Origin: Candidatus Cloacimonadota bacterium
GTDB lineage: Bacteria; Cloacimonadota; Cloacimonadia; Cloacimonadales; JAJBBL01
NCBI GenBank assembly: GCA_019429305.1
Contig: JAHYIR010000007.1
Location: 1-64,000, forward strand
Direction: 5' to 3'
DNA length: 64,000 nt
Shown: in pieces, positions 8,988 through 18,167 of the stretch
How the letters are laid out: each line of letters begins with the position of its first letter
Numbering within the stretch: position 1 is the first letter of the stretch
Notes under the pieces: model-generated
Told to the model about the DNA's origin: nothing
Database searches by the model: none
What the model saw: only the letters and a program-made list of their open reading frames with translations
Position numbers and translations under genes: made by a program

Positions 8988-9728
8988 TTACATAATTAAG
9001 CCACCATCAACATTGATGGTTTGACCTGTTATATAACTGGCATCTTCAGAAGCCAGGAATATACATACGTTTGCTACATCATCAGCAGTACCTGCTTTTT
9101 TCAAAGGGATAGATTCCAGATAGTTGCTTACAACTGTTTCAGGTAAATTGGCTGTCATTTCCGTTTGAATAAAACCGGGCGCTACAGCATTAACTCTAAT
9201 ATTTCTGGATGCAAATTCTTTAGCTGCTGACTTTGTTAAGGCAATCACACCACCTTTTGAAGCGGCATAATTAGCTTGACCGGCATTTCCCGAGATACCA
9301 ATAACGGAGGAGATATTAATAATGACCCCTTCTCGTTGTTTCATCATAATGCGGCAGACTTTCTGGATACAATTAAAAGTTCCCTTCAGATTAACATTGA
9401 TAACACTATCCCAGTCGTTTTCACTCATTTTCATGATGAGCATATCTCTCGTTATCCCGGCATTATTAACCAGAATATCTATTCTTGAATACTGACTAAT
9501 AATCTCGGTAAAAACACTTTCAATACTTTGGGAGTCTGTAACATTAGCAGCAAAACCGACTGCTTTATATCCTTGGTCGTTTATTTTGCCAACGGCAGCA
9601 TCAACTGCATCCTGATAAAGATCAATTATGACCGATAGTGCACCTTGACGGGCAAAAGCAGAAGCAATGGCAAATCCAATTCCTCTGGCACTTCCCGTAA
9701 TAACAGCTACTTTATTCTCTAATCTCAT
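8988..9728 (-). CDS. fabG: 3-oxoacyl-ACP reductase
   Basis: An NADPH-dependent short-chain dehydrogenase of fatty-acid synthesis, 246 residues. It has the cofactor motif TGSARGIG (11-18), the NNAG motif (88-91) and the Ser-Tyr-Lys active site (Ser141, Tyr154, Lys158). I place the start at the ATG at 9728, whose A is shared with the fabD stop (TGATG), rather than at the TTG one codon earlier. Confidence 0.95.
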   Translation of the reverse strand: MRLENKVAVITGSARGIGFAIASAFARQGALSVIIDLYQDAVDAAVGKINDQGYKAVGFAANVTDSQSIESVFTEIISQYSRIDILVNNAGITRDMLIMKMSENDWDSVINVNLKGTFNCIQKVCRIMMKQREGVIINISSVIGISGNAGQANYAASKGGVIALTKSAAKEFASRNIRVNAVAPGFIQTEMTANLPETVVSNYLESIPLKKAGTADDVANVCIFLASEDASYITGQTINVDGGLIM

Positions 9729-10681
9729 CAATATTGCTCCAATGCATCCCTTACGTTTCTTAAATCCTGTATTGTATCTAAGCTTATAATTTCAACGTTT
9801 CTGTCAATCTTTTTAATCATTCCGGCAAGAACCTTCTTAGGTCCGAATTCTAAGAATAGATCAGTTCCCAAACTAATTAACTCATTTACACAATCTACCC
9901 ATAAAACTGAAGATGTCACTTGGCGAGTCAAATTCTCTTTGATCTGTTGAGGAGAAGTATGGGCTTTGGCATCTACATTAGAGATTACAGGTATATCGGT
10001 CTCATTGAAGGTTAATTTATCCATTTCTTGGGCAAGCCATTCACTTGCTTGTGCTATTAAAGGCGAGTGGAATGGACCACCAACAGGTAGCGGTAAAGCT
10101 CGTTTTGCACCCTTTTGGGTTGCTAATTCACATGCTCTTTTAACACCATTTTCTGTTCCAGAAATAACAGTCTGTTCCGGGCTATTATAATTTGCCACAA
10201 CTACCAATCCTTCAGAAGAAGCTTCTGTACAAATTTCATTTATGATTGAAGGTTCTAATCCTATGATAGCCGCCATTGCATAAGGGGTTCCCTGATTAGC
10301 TTTGATCATAAATTCACCACGTTTATGCACTAAATACAAAGCATCAGCAAAACTCAATACTCCATTTGCTACTAAAGCAGTTATCTCTCCTAATGAATGT
10401 CCGGCTACGAAATCGGGTTCAATTGATATGTATTTCTGTAATGCCTGTAGAGAAATTATGCTGTGAAATAGTATAGCCGGTTGGGTATATTTAGTCTGTC
10501 TAAGCTCTTCTTCAGGTCCTTCCTTGATAATCTTAGTTAAGTTTGTATTATTTTTTTTATCAAAATCTGTTAATACGTTGATTAATTCAGGAAACTGCTC
10601 AACAAAATCCATGCCCATTCCTATATATTGAGCACCCTGTCCCGGGAAAACAAAAGCAATTTTTTTATCTTTATAAGCCAA
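9728..10681 (-). CDS. fabD: Malonyl-CoA:ACP transacylase
   Basis: Transfers malonyl groups from CoA to ACP. Residues 11-17 read VFPGQGA, the nucleophile is Ser96 in GHSLGE, and a histidine in GGPFHSPL (near 206) completes the active site. Length is 317 residues. The start codon is TTG with a strong AAGGAGG five bases away. It overlaps fabG by one base and follows fabH after a 71-base gap. Confidence 0.96.
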   Translation of the reverse strand: MAYKDKKIAFVFPGQGAQYIGMGMDFVEQFPELINVLTDFDKKNNTNLTKIIKEGPEEELRQTKYTQPAILFHSIISLQALQKYISIEPDFVAGHSLGEITALVANGVLSFADALYLVHKRGEFMIKANQGTPYAMAAIIGLEPSIINEICTEASSEGLVVVANYNSPEQTVISGTENGVKRACELATQKGAKRALPLPVGGPFHSPLIAQASEWLAQEMDKLTFNETDIPVISNVDAKAHTSPQQIKENLTRQVTSSVLWVDCVNELISLGTDLFLEFGPKKVLAGMIKKIDRNVEIISLDTIQDLRNVRDALEQY

Positions 10682-10752
10682 AGAAACCTCCTTATCTATG
10701 TGTATTTAGAGATGTGAGAGTTGTCGAAAAAATTGAAAAGTTATGAGGTCAT

Positions 10753-11748
10753 CTAATAACGGAAAAGTATGCCACCCCAAGTTAATCCTGCACCAAAGGC
10801 AACTAATAGAACCAGGTCACCATGTCTGATCTTATTCGATCTTATGGCATCATCAAGAGCGATTGGGATCGTAGAAGAAGATGTATTGGCATATTTATCA
10901 ATAGTTACAATGACTTTTTCTAAATCGATATTGAGTTTTTTACCGAGTGATTCAATAATTCTTAAATTAGCTTGATGAGGTATGAGCCAGTCTATTGATC
11001 TTATATCCAATCTGTTACGATGTAAGAGCGTCTCAGCACTTTCTTGCATTGATCTGACAGCAAGCTTAAAGATTTTATTACCTTCCATATATAGAGTATG
11101 TTTATTATCTCTCACTGTTTCCATGGTAGGTGGCATTCTTGAACCACCAGCTTGTATGATCAGTAGATCACCAAACGTTCCATCAGCACTCATATCAAAG
11201 TCAATGATTTTTGAAATGCTAGTTGGCTCTGTACGTGAGATAACAGCTGCTCCAGATCCATCACCAAAGAGAACGGCAGTGCCTCTGTCATCCCAATTGG
11301 TAATCCTTGAGAGAATCTCAACACCAACAACCAGTACGTTTTTTGCTTTCCCTGTCACTACAAATTGATGTCCGATACTGGCAGCATAAACAAAACCTGT
11401 ACAACCGGCTGAGATATCAAAAGCCGGGCAGTTTTTTGTACCGAGTTTTTTTTGTAAAATGCATGCAGTTGATGGGAAAAGGTGGTCAGGGGAAATAGTG
11501 CCAACGATGATCATATCAATATCTTTCGGTTTGAGACCAGCAGCCTGAATGGCTATCTTTGAAGCCTCATAAGCCAAATCGGAAGAGGCTTCGCTTGGAT
11601 CAGCTATTCTTCTTTCAAACATGCCTGTTCTTGTCTTTATCCACTCGTCACTTGTGTCGAGCATTTTCTCCAGATCGTAATTGTTTAAAATCTTCTTCGG
11701 AACGTACTTACCGGTTCCGGTAAACCTTGCTTCATATATGGCAATCAT
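10753..11748 (-). CDS. fabH: 3-oxoacyl-ACP synthase III
   Basis: Initiates fatty-acid synthesis by condensing acetyl-CoA with malonyl-ACP. The nucleophile is Cys116 in DISAGCTGF. The histidine in IPHQANLRI and the asparagine in KYANTSSST complete the Cys-His-Asn triad. I chose the ATG at 11748 (331 residues) because an AGAGGT ribosome binding site lies just upstream and it starts two bases after the plsX stop. A longer frame would add a 22-residue tail read out of plsX. Confidence 0.96.
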   Translation of the reverse strand: MIAIYEARFTGTGKYVPKKILNNYDLEKMLDTSDEWIKTRTGMFERRIADPSEASSDLAYEASKIAIQAAGLKPKDIDMIIVGTISPDHLFPSTACILQKKLGTKNCPAFDISAGCTGFVYAASIGHQFVVTGKAKNVLVVGVEILSRITNWDDRGTAVLFGDGSGAAVISRTEPTSISKIIDFDMSADGTFGDLLIIQAGGSRMPPTMETVRDNKHTLYMEGNKIFKLAVRSMQESAETLLHRNRLDIRSIDWLIPHQANLRIIESLGKKLNIDLEKVIVTIDKYANTSSSTIPIALDDAIRSNKIRHGDLVLLVAFGAGLTWGGILFRY

Positions 11749-11749
11749 A

Positions 11750-12745
11750 TTATACCTCTTCAAAATATTGTTGCACTTTATGAACAAAACCTGAGTTTGA
11801 TATCTTGCAAGCAAATTTCAAGGCGTTCATTATTGCTTTTCCATTGGATCGTCCATGGGCGACAATAGGTAATCCATTAAGACCGACCAATAATGCTCCC
11901 CCATACTCTGTATGGTCAAGCTTTTTTTTAAGGTAACTATAGACAGGAAAAGATAAAAGAGCACCAATCTTAGCTACCCAATCTTTTTTAAACTGTTCTT
12001 TCATTATATCAAATATAGAGACAATTGCACCTTCAACGGTTTTTAATATTATGTTACCGACAAAACCATCACACACAACAACATCAGTAACTCCTTTTAG
12101 AAGATCTTTCCCTTCGATATTACCAATGAAATTAATCTTCTTCTCGGCAGCCAGTAGTGCATAAGTTGTTTTGATCAATTTACTTCCCTTAACGCTTTCT
12201 TCACCAATATTAAGTAGTGATACGCGAGGAGATTCGATATTTAACATCTCACGGGCATACAAACTACCAAGAATAGCAAAATGAACAAGATGCTCCGCTT
12301 CACAATCTACATTAGCGCCAACATCGAGTACAATTTCATAATTTTGTTGAGTAGGTAGTGGTAAAGCTATAGCAGGTCTATGGACATTTTTTACTCTGCC
12401 CAGTAGAAAAAGTGATGAAGCCATAACTGCCCCAGTATTGCCGGCACTGACAACAGCCTCGACTTCTCCATTTTTATGCAATTCCATTGCTCTTACTAAT
12501 GATGAATCGGGTTTGTTTTTAGAAGACAAAGCAGCCGAATCTTCCATAGTAATTACTTGTCTGGCATCAACGACCTTTATGCGGTTTTTATCATAAAAAT
12601 ACTTACTTAGTTCTTTATTGATAACTTCTTCTTTCCCTACTAAATAAACGAAGTCACAATAATTTTCATAGATAGCTTTTACAGCACCTTCAACTTCCGG
12701 TGCTGGTGAATTATCGCTACCGTGAGCATCTAAAGCGATTCGCAT
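11750..12745 (-). CDS. plsX: Phosphate acyltransferase PlsX
   Basis: Makes acyl-phosphate from acyl-ACP for phospholipid synthesis. The 331-residue sequence starts with the typical ALDAHGSDNSP and contains VVSAGNTGAVMASS and NIGNIEGKD-like segments of the family. The start codon overlaps the rpmF stop by one base (TAATG). The order rpmF-plsX-fabH-fabD-fabG-acpP-fabF is a classic arrangement in bacteria. Confidence 0.96.
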   Translation of the reverse strand: MRIALDAHGSDNSPAPEVEGAVKAIYENYCDFVYLVGKEEVINKELSKYFYDKNRIKVVDARQVITMEDSAALSSKNKPDSSLVRAMELHKNGEVEAVVSAGNTGAVMASSLFLLGRVKNVHRPAIALPLPTQQNYEIVLDVGANVDCEAEHLVHFAILGSLYAREMLNIESPRVSLLNIGEESVKGSKLIKTTYALLAAEKKINFIGNIEGKDLLKGVTDVVVCDGFVGNIILKTVEGAIVSIFDIMKEQFKKDWVAKIGALLSFPVYSYLKKKLDHTEYGGALLVGLNGLPIVAHGRSNGKAIMNALKFACKISNSGFVHKVQQYFEEV

Positions 12746-12927
12746 TATTCTTTGACGATATTGATAAACTTCTTTCCTTTATAGTGCCCACATTTTTCGC
12801 ATATATTATGAGGACGCATTGCTTCATTGCAATGAGGACAAGTAGTCCACACAGGCATTTCTGCCTTTTGATGAGTTCGACGCTTATTTCGTCTGGCTCT
12901 TGAAGTTTTCCTCTTTGGTACTGGCAT
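12745..12927 (-). CDS. rpmF: 50S ribosomal protein L32
   Basis: A 60-residue basic ribosomal protein. The N terminus MPVPKRKTSRARR is characteristic. Four cysteines (30, 33, 43, 46) form a zinc ribbon, so this is the zinc-binding form. An AAGGAG site precedes the ATG. It is the first gene of the fatty-acid operon. Confidence 0.97.
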   Translation of the reverse strand: MPVPKRKTSRARRNKRRTHQKAEMPVWTTCPHCNEAMRPHNICEKCGHYKGKKFINIVKE

Positions 12928-13002
12928 CCTAACTCCTTGTTATATTTTATCTTTAGGTTATTTTTTGTTCAATCTGACTATGTTTTTTATTACTGGTTTA
13001 GC

Positions 13003-13008
13003 TGTCAA
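13003..13008 (-). promoter_or_regulatory. Candidate -35 element for the rpmF-fab operon
   Basis: TTGACA on the minus strand, 81 bases upstream of the rpmF start. A weak CATAGT lies 20 bases downstream. The same hexamer recurs before many first genes in this window. Confidence 0.35.
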
Positions 13009-13066
13009 GGAAATAGAAGCTAACTGATTACTCATATATTTGCTATATCATTACTGGAGATTGTAG

Positions 13067-14248
13067 TTAGTTTTCTATTATAACTCGTGGAGAGATATGC
13101 AGTTGATTTTGTTTTGAGACTACTTCGAAGTGTTGAAGGTGTTGTGATTCCAGAGGATAAAATTGTCCTTTCTGAACAGTGATAAGATAGGCAGTATTAT
13201 TATCTGGAGCTAAAGTGAGAGTGATCTGGTTATTGAGTTCTGTGAATAATCCCTTTTGATAAATAAAGAGTTCTGTATAGGTAGTATCCTGACTAGTTCT
13301 AACATGCTTAGTATAATCTATTTTGCTACCGGGGAAACCAAATCCTTGTGCTTGATAAGTCAGATCAAGTGAATCTGATAACTCAAAGCTTATTGCTCCT
13401 CTTTCAACCTCAATCTTAACAAAATTAAAGTTTGTTTCTGATAACGATAAGTTAATTTGCTTAGTTTTATAATAAGGGGTTGCTAAAAGAAGCAAGTAAA
13501 CAGATATAGGGATTAAGGCAAGTAACAGTATAATGGCAGGTTTACTGATCTTGCTGTTTAACTCTTTTGTACTGTACAGGTTTGCTTCCATACCTAAGAG
13601 ATGATACAGTAGGAATGAAATCAAGTAAAGGAATCCGGCAGTCCACAAGACATCACTGGCAAAATGACCTCCCTGTGCAATACGGGCAAGACCTATTAGA
13701 GAGCCAAAAGCTAAGGCAAACAACAAAGATATGTTTGCGAGCTTCCGATTTTTTCCCCTGAAAATGAAATAGAAGACGAAGAAAAAATAGCCCATTGAAG
13801 CATGACCACAAGGAAATGAATTCCCAGTTCCACTGATCCCTTTATTCCATACCCTGAGATGTTGTTCGTTACCCCCGAATTCTGTAATATGTCGTGGTCT
13901 TGGTCTGCCCCAGTGTTCTTTATAAACGGCATTTACGACTAAACCAGGTCCGATTAGCATTGTCAGAATGATAAAAAAGTTAATCTTTCTGTAGATAGCG
14001 TATTTTTTGTTTTTAATCCCCACAACAAGAAAAACAATGGCTCCTATTACTGTAAGTATTGCTGGAATATTACCGTAATAGTATATAAGTCTGAATAAAA
14101 GTAGATTGTAGAGAAACCAACCCTCAGTTTGGGAAAAGAAGAGACGTTGAATTCTAATATCAAGGTCTGTAGTGCGGAAAATGTAAGTCCCAACAAAGAG
14201 AATAACCAATAGAATAGCCAGTTCCCTAATAGCCAGTTTTCTATTCAT
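13067..14248 (-). CDS. PAP2-family membrane phosphatase
   Basis: A 393-residue integral membrane protein. All three PAP2 motifs are present: KEHWGRPRP, PCGHAS (in place of the usual PSGH) and RIAQGGHFASD. Catalytic histidines are therefore retained. Several membrane segments precede and follow these, and a roughly 150-residue C-terminal extracytoplasmic region rich in beta structure is an addition to the basic family. Such enzymes remove phosphate from lipid carriers, phosphatidate or lipid A; the substrate here cannot be told. The gene follows a deacetylase lipoprotein gene on the same strand. Confidence 0.85.
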   Translation of the reverse strand: MNRKLAIRELAILLVILFVGTYIFRTTDLDIRIQRLFFSQTEGWFLYNLLLFRLIYYYGNIPAILTVIGAIVFLVVGIKNKKYAIYRKINFFIILTMLIGPGLVVNAVYKEHWGRPRPRHITEFGGNEQHLRVWNKGISGTGNSFPCGHASMGYFFFVFYFIFRGKNRKLANISLLFALAFGSLIGLARIAQGGHFASDVLWTAGFLYLISFLLYHLLGMEANLYSTKELNSKISKPAIILLLALIPISVYLLLLATPYYKTKQINLSLSETNFNFVKIEVERGAISFELSDSLDLTYQAQGFGFPGSKIDYTKHVRTSQDTTYTELFIYQKGLFTELNNQITLTLAPDNNTAYLITVQKGQFYPLESQHLQHFEVVSKQNQLHISPRVIIEN

Positions 14249-14310
14249 ACATTTCCTTAGAATGATTTATCATTTTCAAAGCAAAGTTAGATATACGAGT
14301 TCTGGTTAAT

Positions 14311-14316
14311 CGTCAA
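14311..14316 (-). promoter_or_regulatory. Candidate -35 element for the PAP2 gene
   Basis: TTGACG on the minus strand, 68 bases upstream of the ATG. TATATC follows at a 15-base spacing and TATCTA at 17. Confidence 0.35.
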
Positions 14317-14342
14317 GCAAATATATCTGTGAGCTTTATACC

Positions 14343-15080
14343 TTATCTCAATAATTCTGCTGCCTCTTTCAATGTTATCAGTGTTAGACCTTGATCCTTG
14401 ATAAAGTGCATGATCTGGATAAAGTCTTCTTCAGCACAACTGTGAGTATGTTCAGGATCATTGAAACGATGAAAACCTATGACAATTAGAGCTTCTTTAT
14501 TAAGTATTCCTTCTGAGATCCTCGTTATGGCATCTTGGGCAGTGAAATGTGTTAAATAGGGGAAATAGCCAATATGCCATCTATCAATAGGGTAACGCAT
14601 TCTGGAATCAATGCTGTTTCGGATATTCTTATAAAACCGTTTAATAATTTGATAATCTCGCTCTGTAGCATGCCCTCGGGGTAAAACAAAAGTATCGTGA
14701 CTTAATCCCCTTTCTTTAAGATTTAACCAATCCTGTTCAATTTCATAAAGTGCTTCATCATCATCACAATCAGGTAAATTGGCATGATTAAGAGTATGAC
14801 CAGCAGTTTCCCAGCCCATAGAAAACTCCAATTCCTCAACCTGTTGCCAAGTCAAATTACCTGTTCTTCCTATCCTGTTTGTATTGATAGCATTGGTAGC
14901 CTTAAAACCGTGCTGTTGCATAATAGGTAGGGCAATATCGTAGATGCTTGAATGCTGATCATCAAAAGTGATAACGATATATGTCTTTGCTAATCTTCTT
15001 TCTTCATCCCATGAGCAAGAGAGAAGAGTTAACATAATGACAGCAATAAGCAGAATAGACCTAAAAAGGATACTTTTCAT
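14343..15080 (-). CDS. Polysaccharide deacetylase-like lipoprotein
   Basis: A 245-residue protein with a lipoprotein signal (Cys22 in LLSC). The mature part has the NodB-type motifs TFDD (Asp40, Asp41) and HTLNH (His95, His99), which bind the metal in carbohydrate esterase family 4. The family removes N- or O-acetyl groups from peptidoglycan or other glycans. It overlaps the upstream barrel gene by 20 bases. No other start keeps the signal peptide, so the overlap is probably real. Confidence 0.85.
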   Translation of the reverse strand: MKSILFRSILLIAVIMLTLLSCSWDEERRLAKTYIVITFDDQHSSIYDIALPIMQQHGFKATNAINTNRIGRTGNLTWQQVEELEFSMGWETAGHTLNHANLPDCDDDEALYEIEQDWLNLKERGLSHDTFVLPRGHATERDYQIIKRFYKNIRNSIDSRMRYPIDRWHIGYFPYLTHFTAQDAITRISEGILNKEALIVIGFHRFNDPEHTHSCAEEDFIQIMHFIKDQGLTLITLKEAAELLR

Positions 15081-16065
15081 TTATTTTGACTTGAAACCCC
15101 AAAGAGTAGTAATTCCTATTTGTTTTAGGTAGATGAGTTGCACCATTTATCCCTAAAGAAAAACTTTCTGTAAAACTATAAGAAATGATAGCTGTCAGCT
15201 TGCTTTTTCTAAGATCATTAGCTGAAGTGTGGCTGAAAATCAGTGTGTTATTTAAACTTTTTAATTGATATGTTGTTAAAAGCGAATAATCTTGCCATGA
15301 AGAAAAACCACGATATTCTTTAGCATAGAAGAAATTGCCTCCGGCGATTAACTCCGGTGTGAAGGAGAAGAGCAACTCAGAATAAGTAAGATAGTTAGTT
15401 TTTTTAAATACTGAGTTCAAGTGTTGCCATGACTGGGAATGAAAAAATTCAACATAGGTTGTCTGTAATTCTGTTTCGAAGCCGATAGAATGCATTGTTT
15501 TATTAAAGTTATTGTCTCTTCCTGTATGTAAATAGAACAGTTTGATTGATAATGGATTCAAATTCCATTTTAAAGCAGAAGTACCGATAACAGTATTATG
15601 TTTGTTACCCCCCAAAAAATGAGCTGCAGTAATGTGATATAATAGTTTATGTTCTAAATTAATGCCGGAAAATCTATAATCTCCCAACCTATGAAGTCGA
15701 TAATCAGGATTGGTCAAATCCTGTTCAAAATATTCGGATGCCTTTCCATAACCTAAGTTGTCAATAAGATAAGCTAACTGCCAATTATTAAACCCCTCGT
15801 AGGATACTTGCAGTTTCTTCAATCCGATTGTGTAATCAGTTAAATTTTCAGAATAGTTCAAGGTTACAGCTAGATTTAGATTATCCACACTGATATTCTT
15901 TAAGCCAAACCTTACATCTTGAACATCATAATAGTTGAATTCTTTATCTGTGCGCTCCGGATAATAGTAGCTACCAATAAACGAATTAATATCAACAAAG
16001 AAAACCGCTGAACAATTAAGTGATATCACATAGCTGAGCAGTAACAGAATAACAATCCTTTTCAT
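15061..16065 (-). CDS. Hypothetical outer-membrane protein
   Basis: About 334 residues from the ATG at 16065, which has AAGGAG nine bases upstream; an earlier ATG at 16083 lacks one. A signal peptide (MKRIVILLLLSYVIS) is followed by a tyrosine-rich, alternating sequence ending in Phe, as expected for a barrel. No family recognised. It precedes and overlaps the deacetylase gene, so the two may be expressed together. Confidence 0.6.
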   Translation of the reverse strand: MKRIVILLLLSYVISLNCSAVFFVDINSFIGSYYYPERTDKEFNYYDVQDVRFGLKNISVDNLNLAVTLNYSENLTDYTIGLKKLQVSYEGFNNWQLAYLIDNLGYGKASEYFEQDLTNPDYRLHRLGDYRFSGINLEHKLLYHITAAHFLGGNKHNTVIGTSALKWNLNPLSIKLFYLHTGRDNNFNKTMHSIGFETELQTTYVEFFHSQSWQHLNSVFKKTNYLTYSELLFSFTPELIAGGNFFYAKEYRGFSSWQDYSLLTTYQLKSLNNTLIFSHTSANDLRKSKLTAIISYSFTESFSLGINGATHLPKTNRNYYSLGFQVKINEKYPF

Positions 16066-16105
16066 TGTTTGACTCCTTATCAAGCTCTCCGGTTAGAGAG
16101 AAAAT

Positions 16106-16111
16106 TGTCAA
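16106..16111 (-). promoter_or_regulatory. Candidate -35 element for the 15061-16065 gene
   Basis: TTGACA on the minus strand, 46 bases upstream of the ATG at 16065. No clear -10 box. Confidence 0.35.
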
Positions 16112-16373
16112 TAAACTTAACAGGGTTAACTAATGAGTAGATCGTAAAGATTAGTCTTTCTTTGAGAAACAGAGTCTATTATTTCAATCAACAAAGAGCA
16201 AGATATCATCATAGAGAATATCTAGCTACCGGTCTAAGTATATATAGAGATTTTTTATTGACACGAGAAAAAGGATTATTATCTATAAGAATAGATAATT
16301 ACTCTCCGGAATGCACCAATATTTTAGTGATAAATTATACTGAAGGGAGTAATACAAATCTCCGGAGGTATTT

Positions 16374-17027
16374 ATGAAAAAAACTATTCTCTTAATCATT
16401 CTAATGATTCCTTTGCTTTCCTATGCTAATACTTACAGAGTGGGTGATCATGATTTATTGCTGATGCCCACTGCTTATACTATGCCGCAGCATGATTCCT
16501 ATTTTACTGTGTATGAGGTATTCTTTTTGAATTATGTTTACGGGATAACCAACAGTACTCATTTAGGTGCCTTTACCTTGTTTCCGATCGTTAAAGAGGC
16601 TTTCGAGACCATAACAATTGGAGCAAAACAAAACTATTTAAGTACTGACTATCTGGAATCAGCTCTCTTTACATCATATACATTTAAAACATCGACATAT
16701 TCGTTGGGCAATGTGTTTAGTCTCAGTAAAAATCGTGGAAACAGCCTTCATGTGGCATTAATGTTTTTCGTGCCTGAAAAAGATATTACAGGACAATTTG
16801 TAGTAATGGGAGGTTACCGTTTTGATCCTTCCGATAAAATCTCATTAATAGTTGAATATGCTAATATGACTCGTTTGTTTGAAGAAGATTTTAACGGACT
16901 GATCTCCTTTGGTGTCAGATTTCGTTCGACGAATATGTCATGGGAGCTTGGTGGGATCAGACCTTTAGAGGATACAGGTGATTTCATTATGTTTCCGTTA
17001 CTGAAAGCTACATATCATTTTCATTAG
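16374..17027 (+). CDS. Hypothetical outer-membrane protein
   Basis: A 217-residue protein with a signal peptide (MKKTILLIILMIPLLSYA) and a GGAGG site seven bases before the ATG. The mature part is aromatic and glycine-rich, with alternating strands. It starts YRVGDHDLLLMPTAYTMP and ends FH. It looks like a small outer-membrane barrel of no family I can name. A TTGACA element at 16258-16263 lies 116 bases upstream, with TATAAG 20 bases on. The next gene, 48 bases downstream, is also a barrel-like protein. Confidence 0.6.
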   Translation: MKKTILLIILMIPLLSYANTYRVGDHDLLLMPTAYTMPQHDSYFTVYEVFFLNYVYGITNSTHLGAFTLFPIVKEAFETITIGAKQNYLSTDYLESALFTSYTFKTSTYSLGNVFSLSKNRGNSLHVALMFFVPEKDITGQFVVMGGYRFDPSDKISLIVEYANMTRLFEEDFNGLISFGVRFRSTNMSWELGGIRPLEDTGDFIMFPLLKATYHFH

Positions 17028-17075
17028 AACAAAAATGTATTATATTGAAAGGTAATAAAACTAAGCGAGGTTGCT

Positions 17076-17816
17076 TTGAAAAAGACTATATTGCTGACTT
17101 GGTTGTTCTTGATAACTTTTGCTACAGCTGGTTACGCCTTTCTATCAGCTGATATTGAAAGTGGAATCTTTATTCCTGGATACAATGATGTTCGCATTCC
17201 GGGAAAAGGAGATGCCACAAAATTCTCACTGACTGAAGAATTGGATGCAGGCATTGGCTTTTATTATAGATTAAATCTGCATTATAGATTTAAAGAAAGG
17301 CATCGTTTTTCATTACTCTATGCACCACTAACGATAGAACCGGAAGGTGAATTAGATAGAGATATTAGTTTTCAGGGAGAGGTCTTTGAAGCAGGTGAAA
17401 AGCTTTCTGCAATTTATCGGTTTGATTCTTATCGTTTGCAATATCGCTATTATTTTCGTAATCAAGATCGCATTATCAAAGGTGTTGGACTAACCTTAAA
17501 GGTTCGAGATGCTGAGATCTCGATTCAATCTGAGGAGCAATCAGCAACAAAACTTGATACTGGGGTAGTACCATTGATAAATTTTCATTTAGGATACACT
17601 ATAACACCCCGAATTACTTTGGATATGGACGGTGAAGCCCTCTTCTCTCCTTATGGTAGAGCAGCCGATGTTCTGCTGGCTTTGATTTACGAGATCAACA
17701 GAAAATCTTATGTCAGAGTTGGATACAGGGTTCTTGAAGGTGGTTCTGACGTTGATGAGGTTTATACATTTGCTCTATTCAACTATCTGGCGGTGGGATT
17801 GAGAATCAATTTCTAG
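17076..17816 (+). CDS. Hypothetical outer-membrane protein
   Basis: A 246-residue protein starting at TTG, with GAGG upstream. The signal peptide ends near AGYAF. The mature sequence has repeated amphipathic strands (LHYRFKERHRFSLLY, RLQYRYYFR) and ends NF. This is the pattern of an OmpA/OmpW-sized barrel of about 10-12 strands. It forms a probable pair with the preceding gene. Confidence 0.6.
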   Translation: MKKTILLTWLFLITFATAGYAFLSADIESGIFIPGYNDVRIPGKGDATKFSLTEELDAGIGFYYRLNLHYRFKERHRFSLLYAPLTIEPEGELDRDISFQGEVFEAGEKLSAIYRFDSYRLQYRYYFRNQDRIIKGVGLTLKVRDAEISIQSEEQSATKLDTGVVPLINFHLGYTITPRITLDMDGEALFSPYGRAADVLLALIYEINRKSYVRVGYRVLEGGSDVDEVYTFALFNYLAVGLRINF

Positions 17817-18167
17817 TTGAACAACCTCTTCTTGAAATAACTCATCGGAATACATATAAAGTAATTAGCCCTAAAGACAATAATAGTCCACCTAATTCAG
17901 CAACACTTAGTTAACAAAGAAAGTATTTTGTATATAATTAATAATCGATAAATAGATTGGAAACAGTATTATTAAAAATTATCTGTAATTCTGAAGCACA
18001 AGTGACGTTAACTATATAGATAATATATAAGTTAAGGATGGAGGTTATCTTTGTTGGGAGAATTAATTTAAGTTCTATCATCTCTACAATTGGGTTAGTT
18101 TTTAGCTTGTATAACTCTAATTCTAATACTATTCGAAAGAACGATTAACTAATACTAAGGAGGTTTT
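17817..18167. other. Gene-free stretch before the PfpI-like gene
   Basis: About 350 bases, very AT-rich, with no credible reading frame, tRNA or strong hairpin. The only clear element is AAGGAGGT just before 18168. It may hold a long leader or regulatory sites for the downstream gene. Confidence 0.5.

Noticed and set aside
10982-11368. A 128-residue plus-strand frame inside fabH
   Set aside because: It is antisense to a well-conserved gene and shows no family features.
16162-16377. A 71-residue plus-strand frame before the barrel gene
   Set aside because: No ribosome binding site, and it overlaps the better-supported start at 16374. Probably non-coding.
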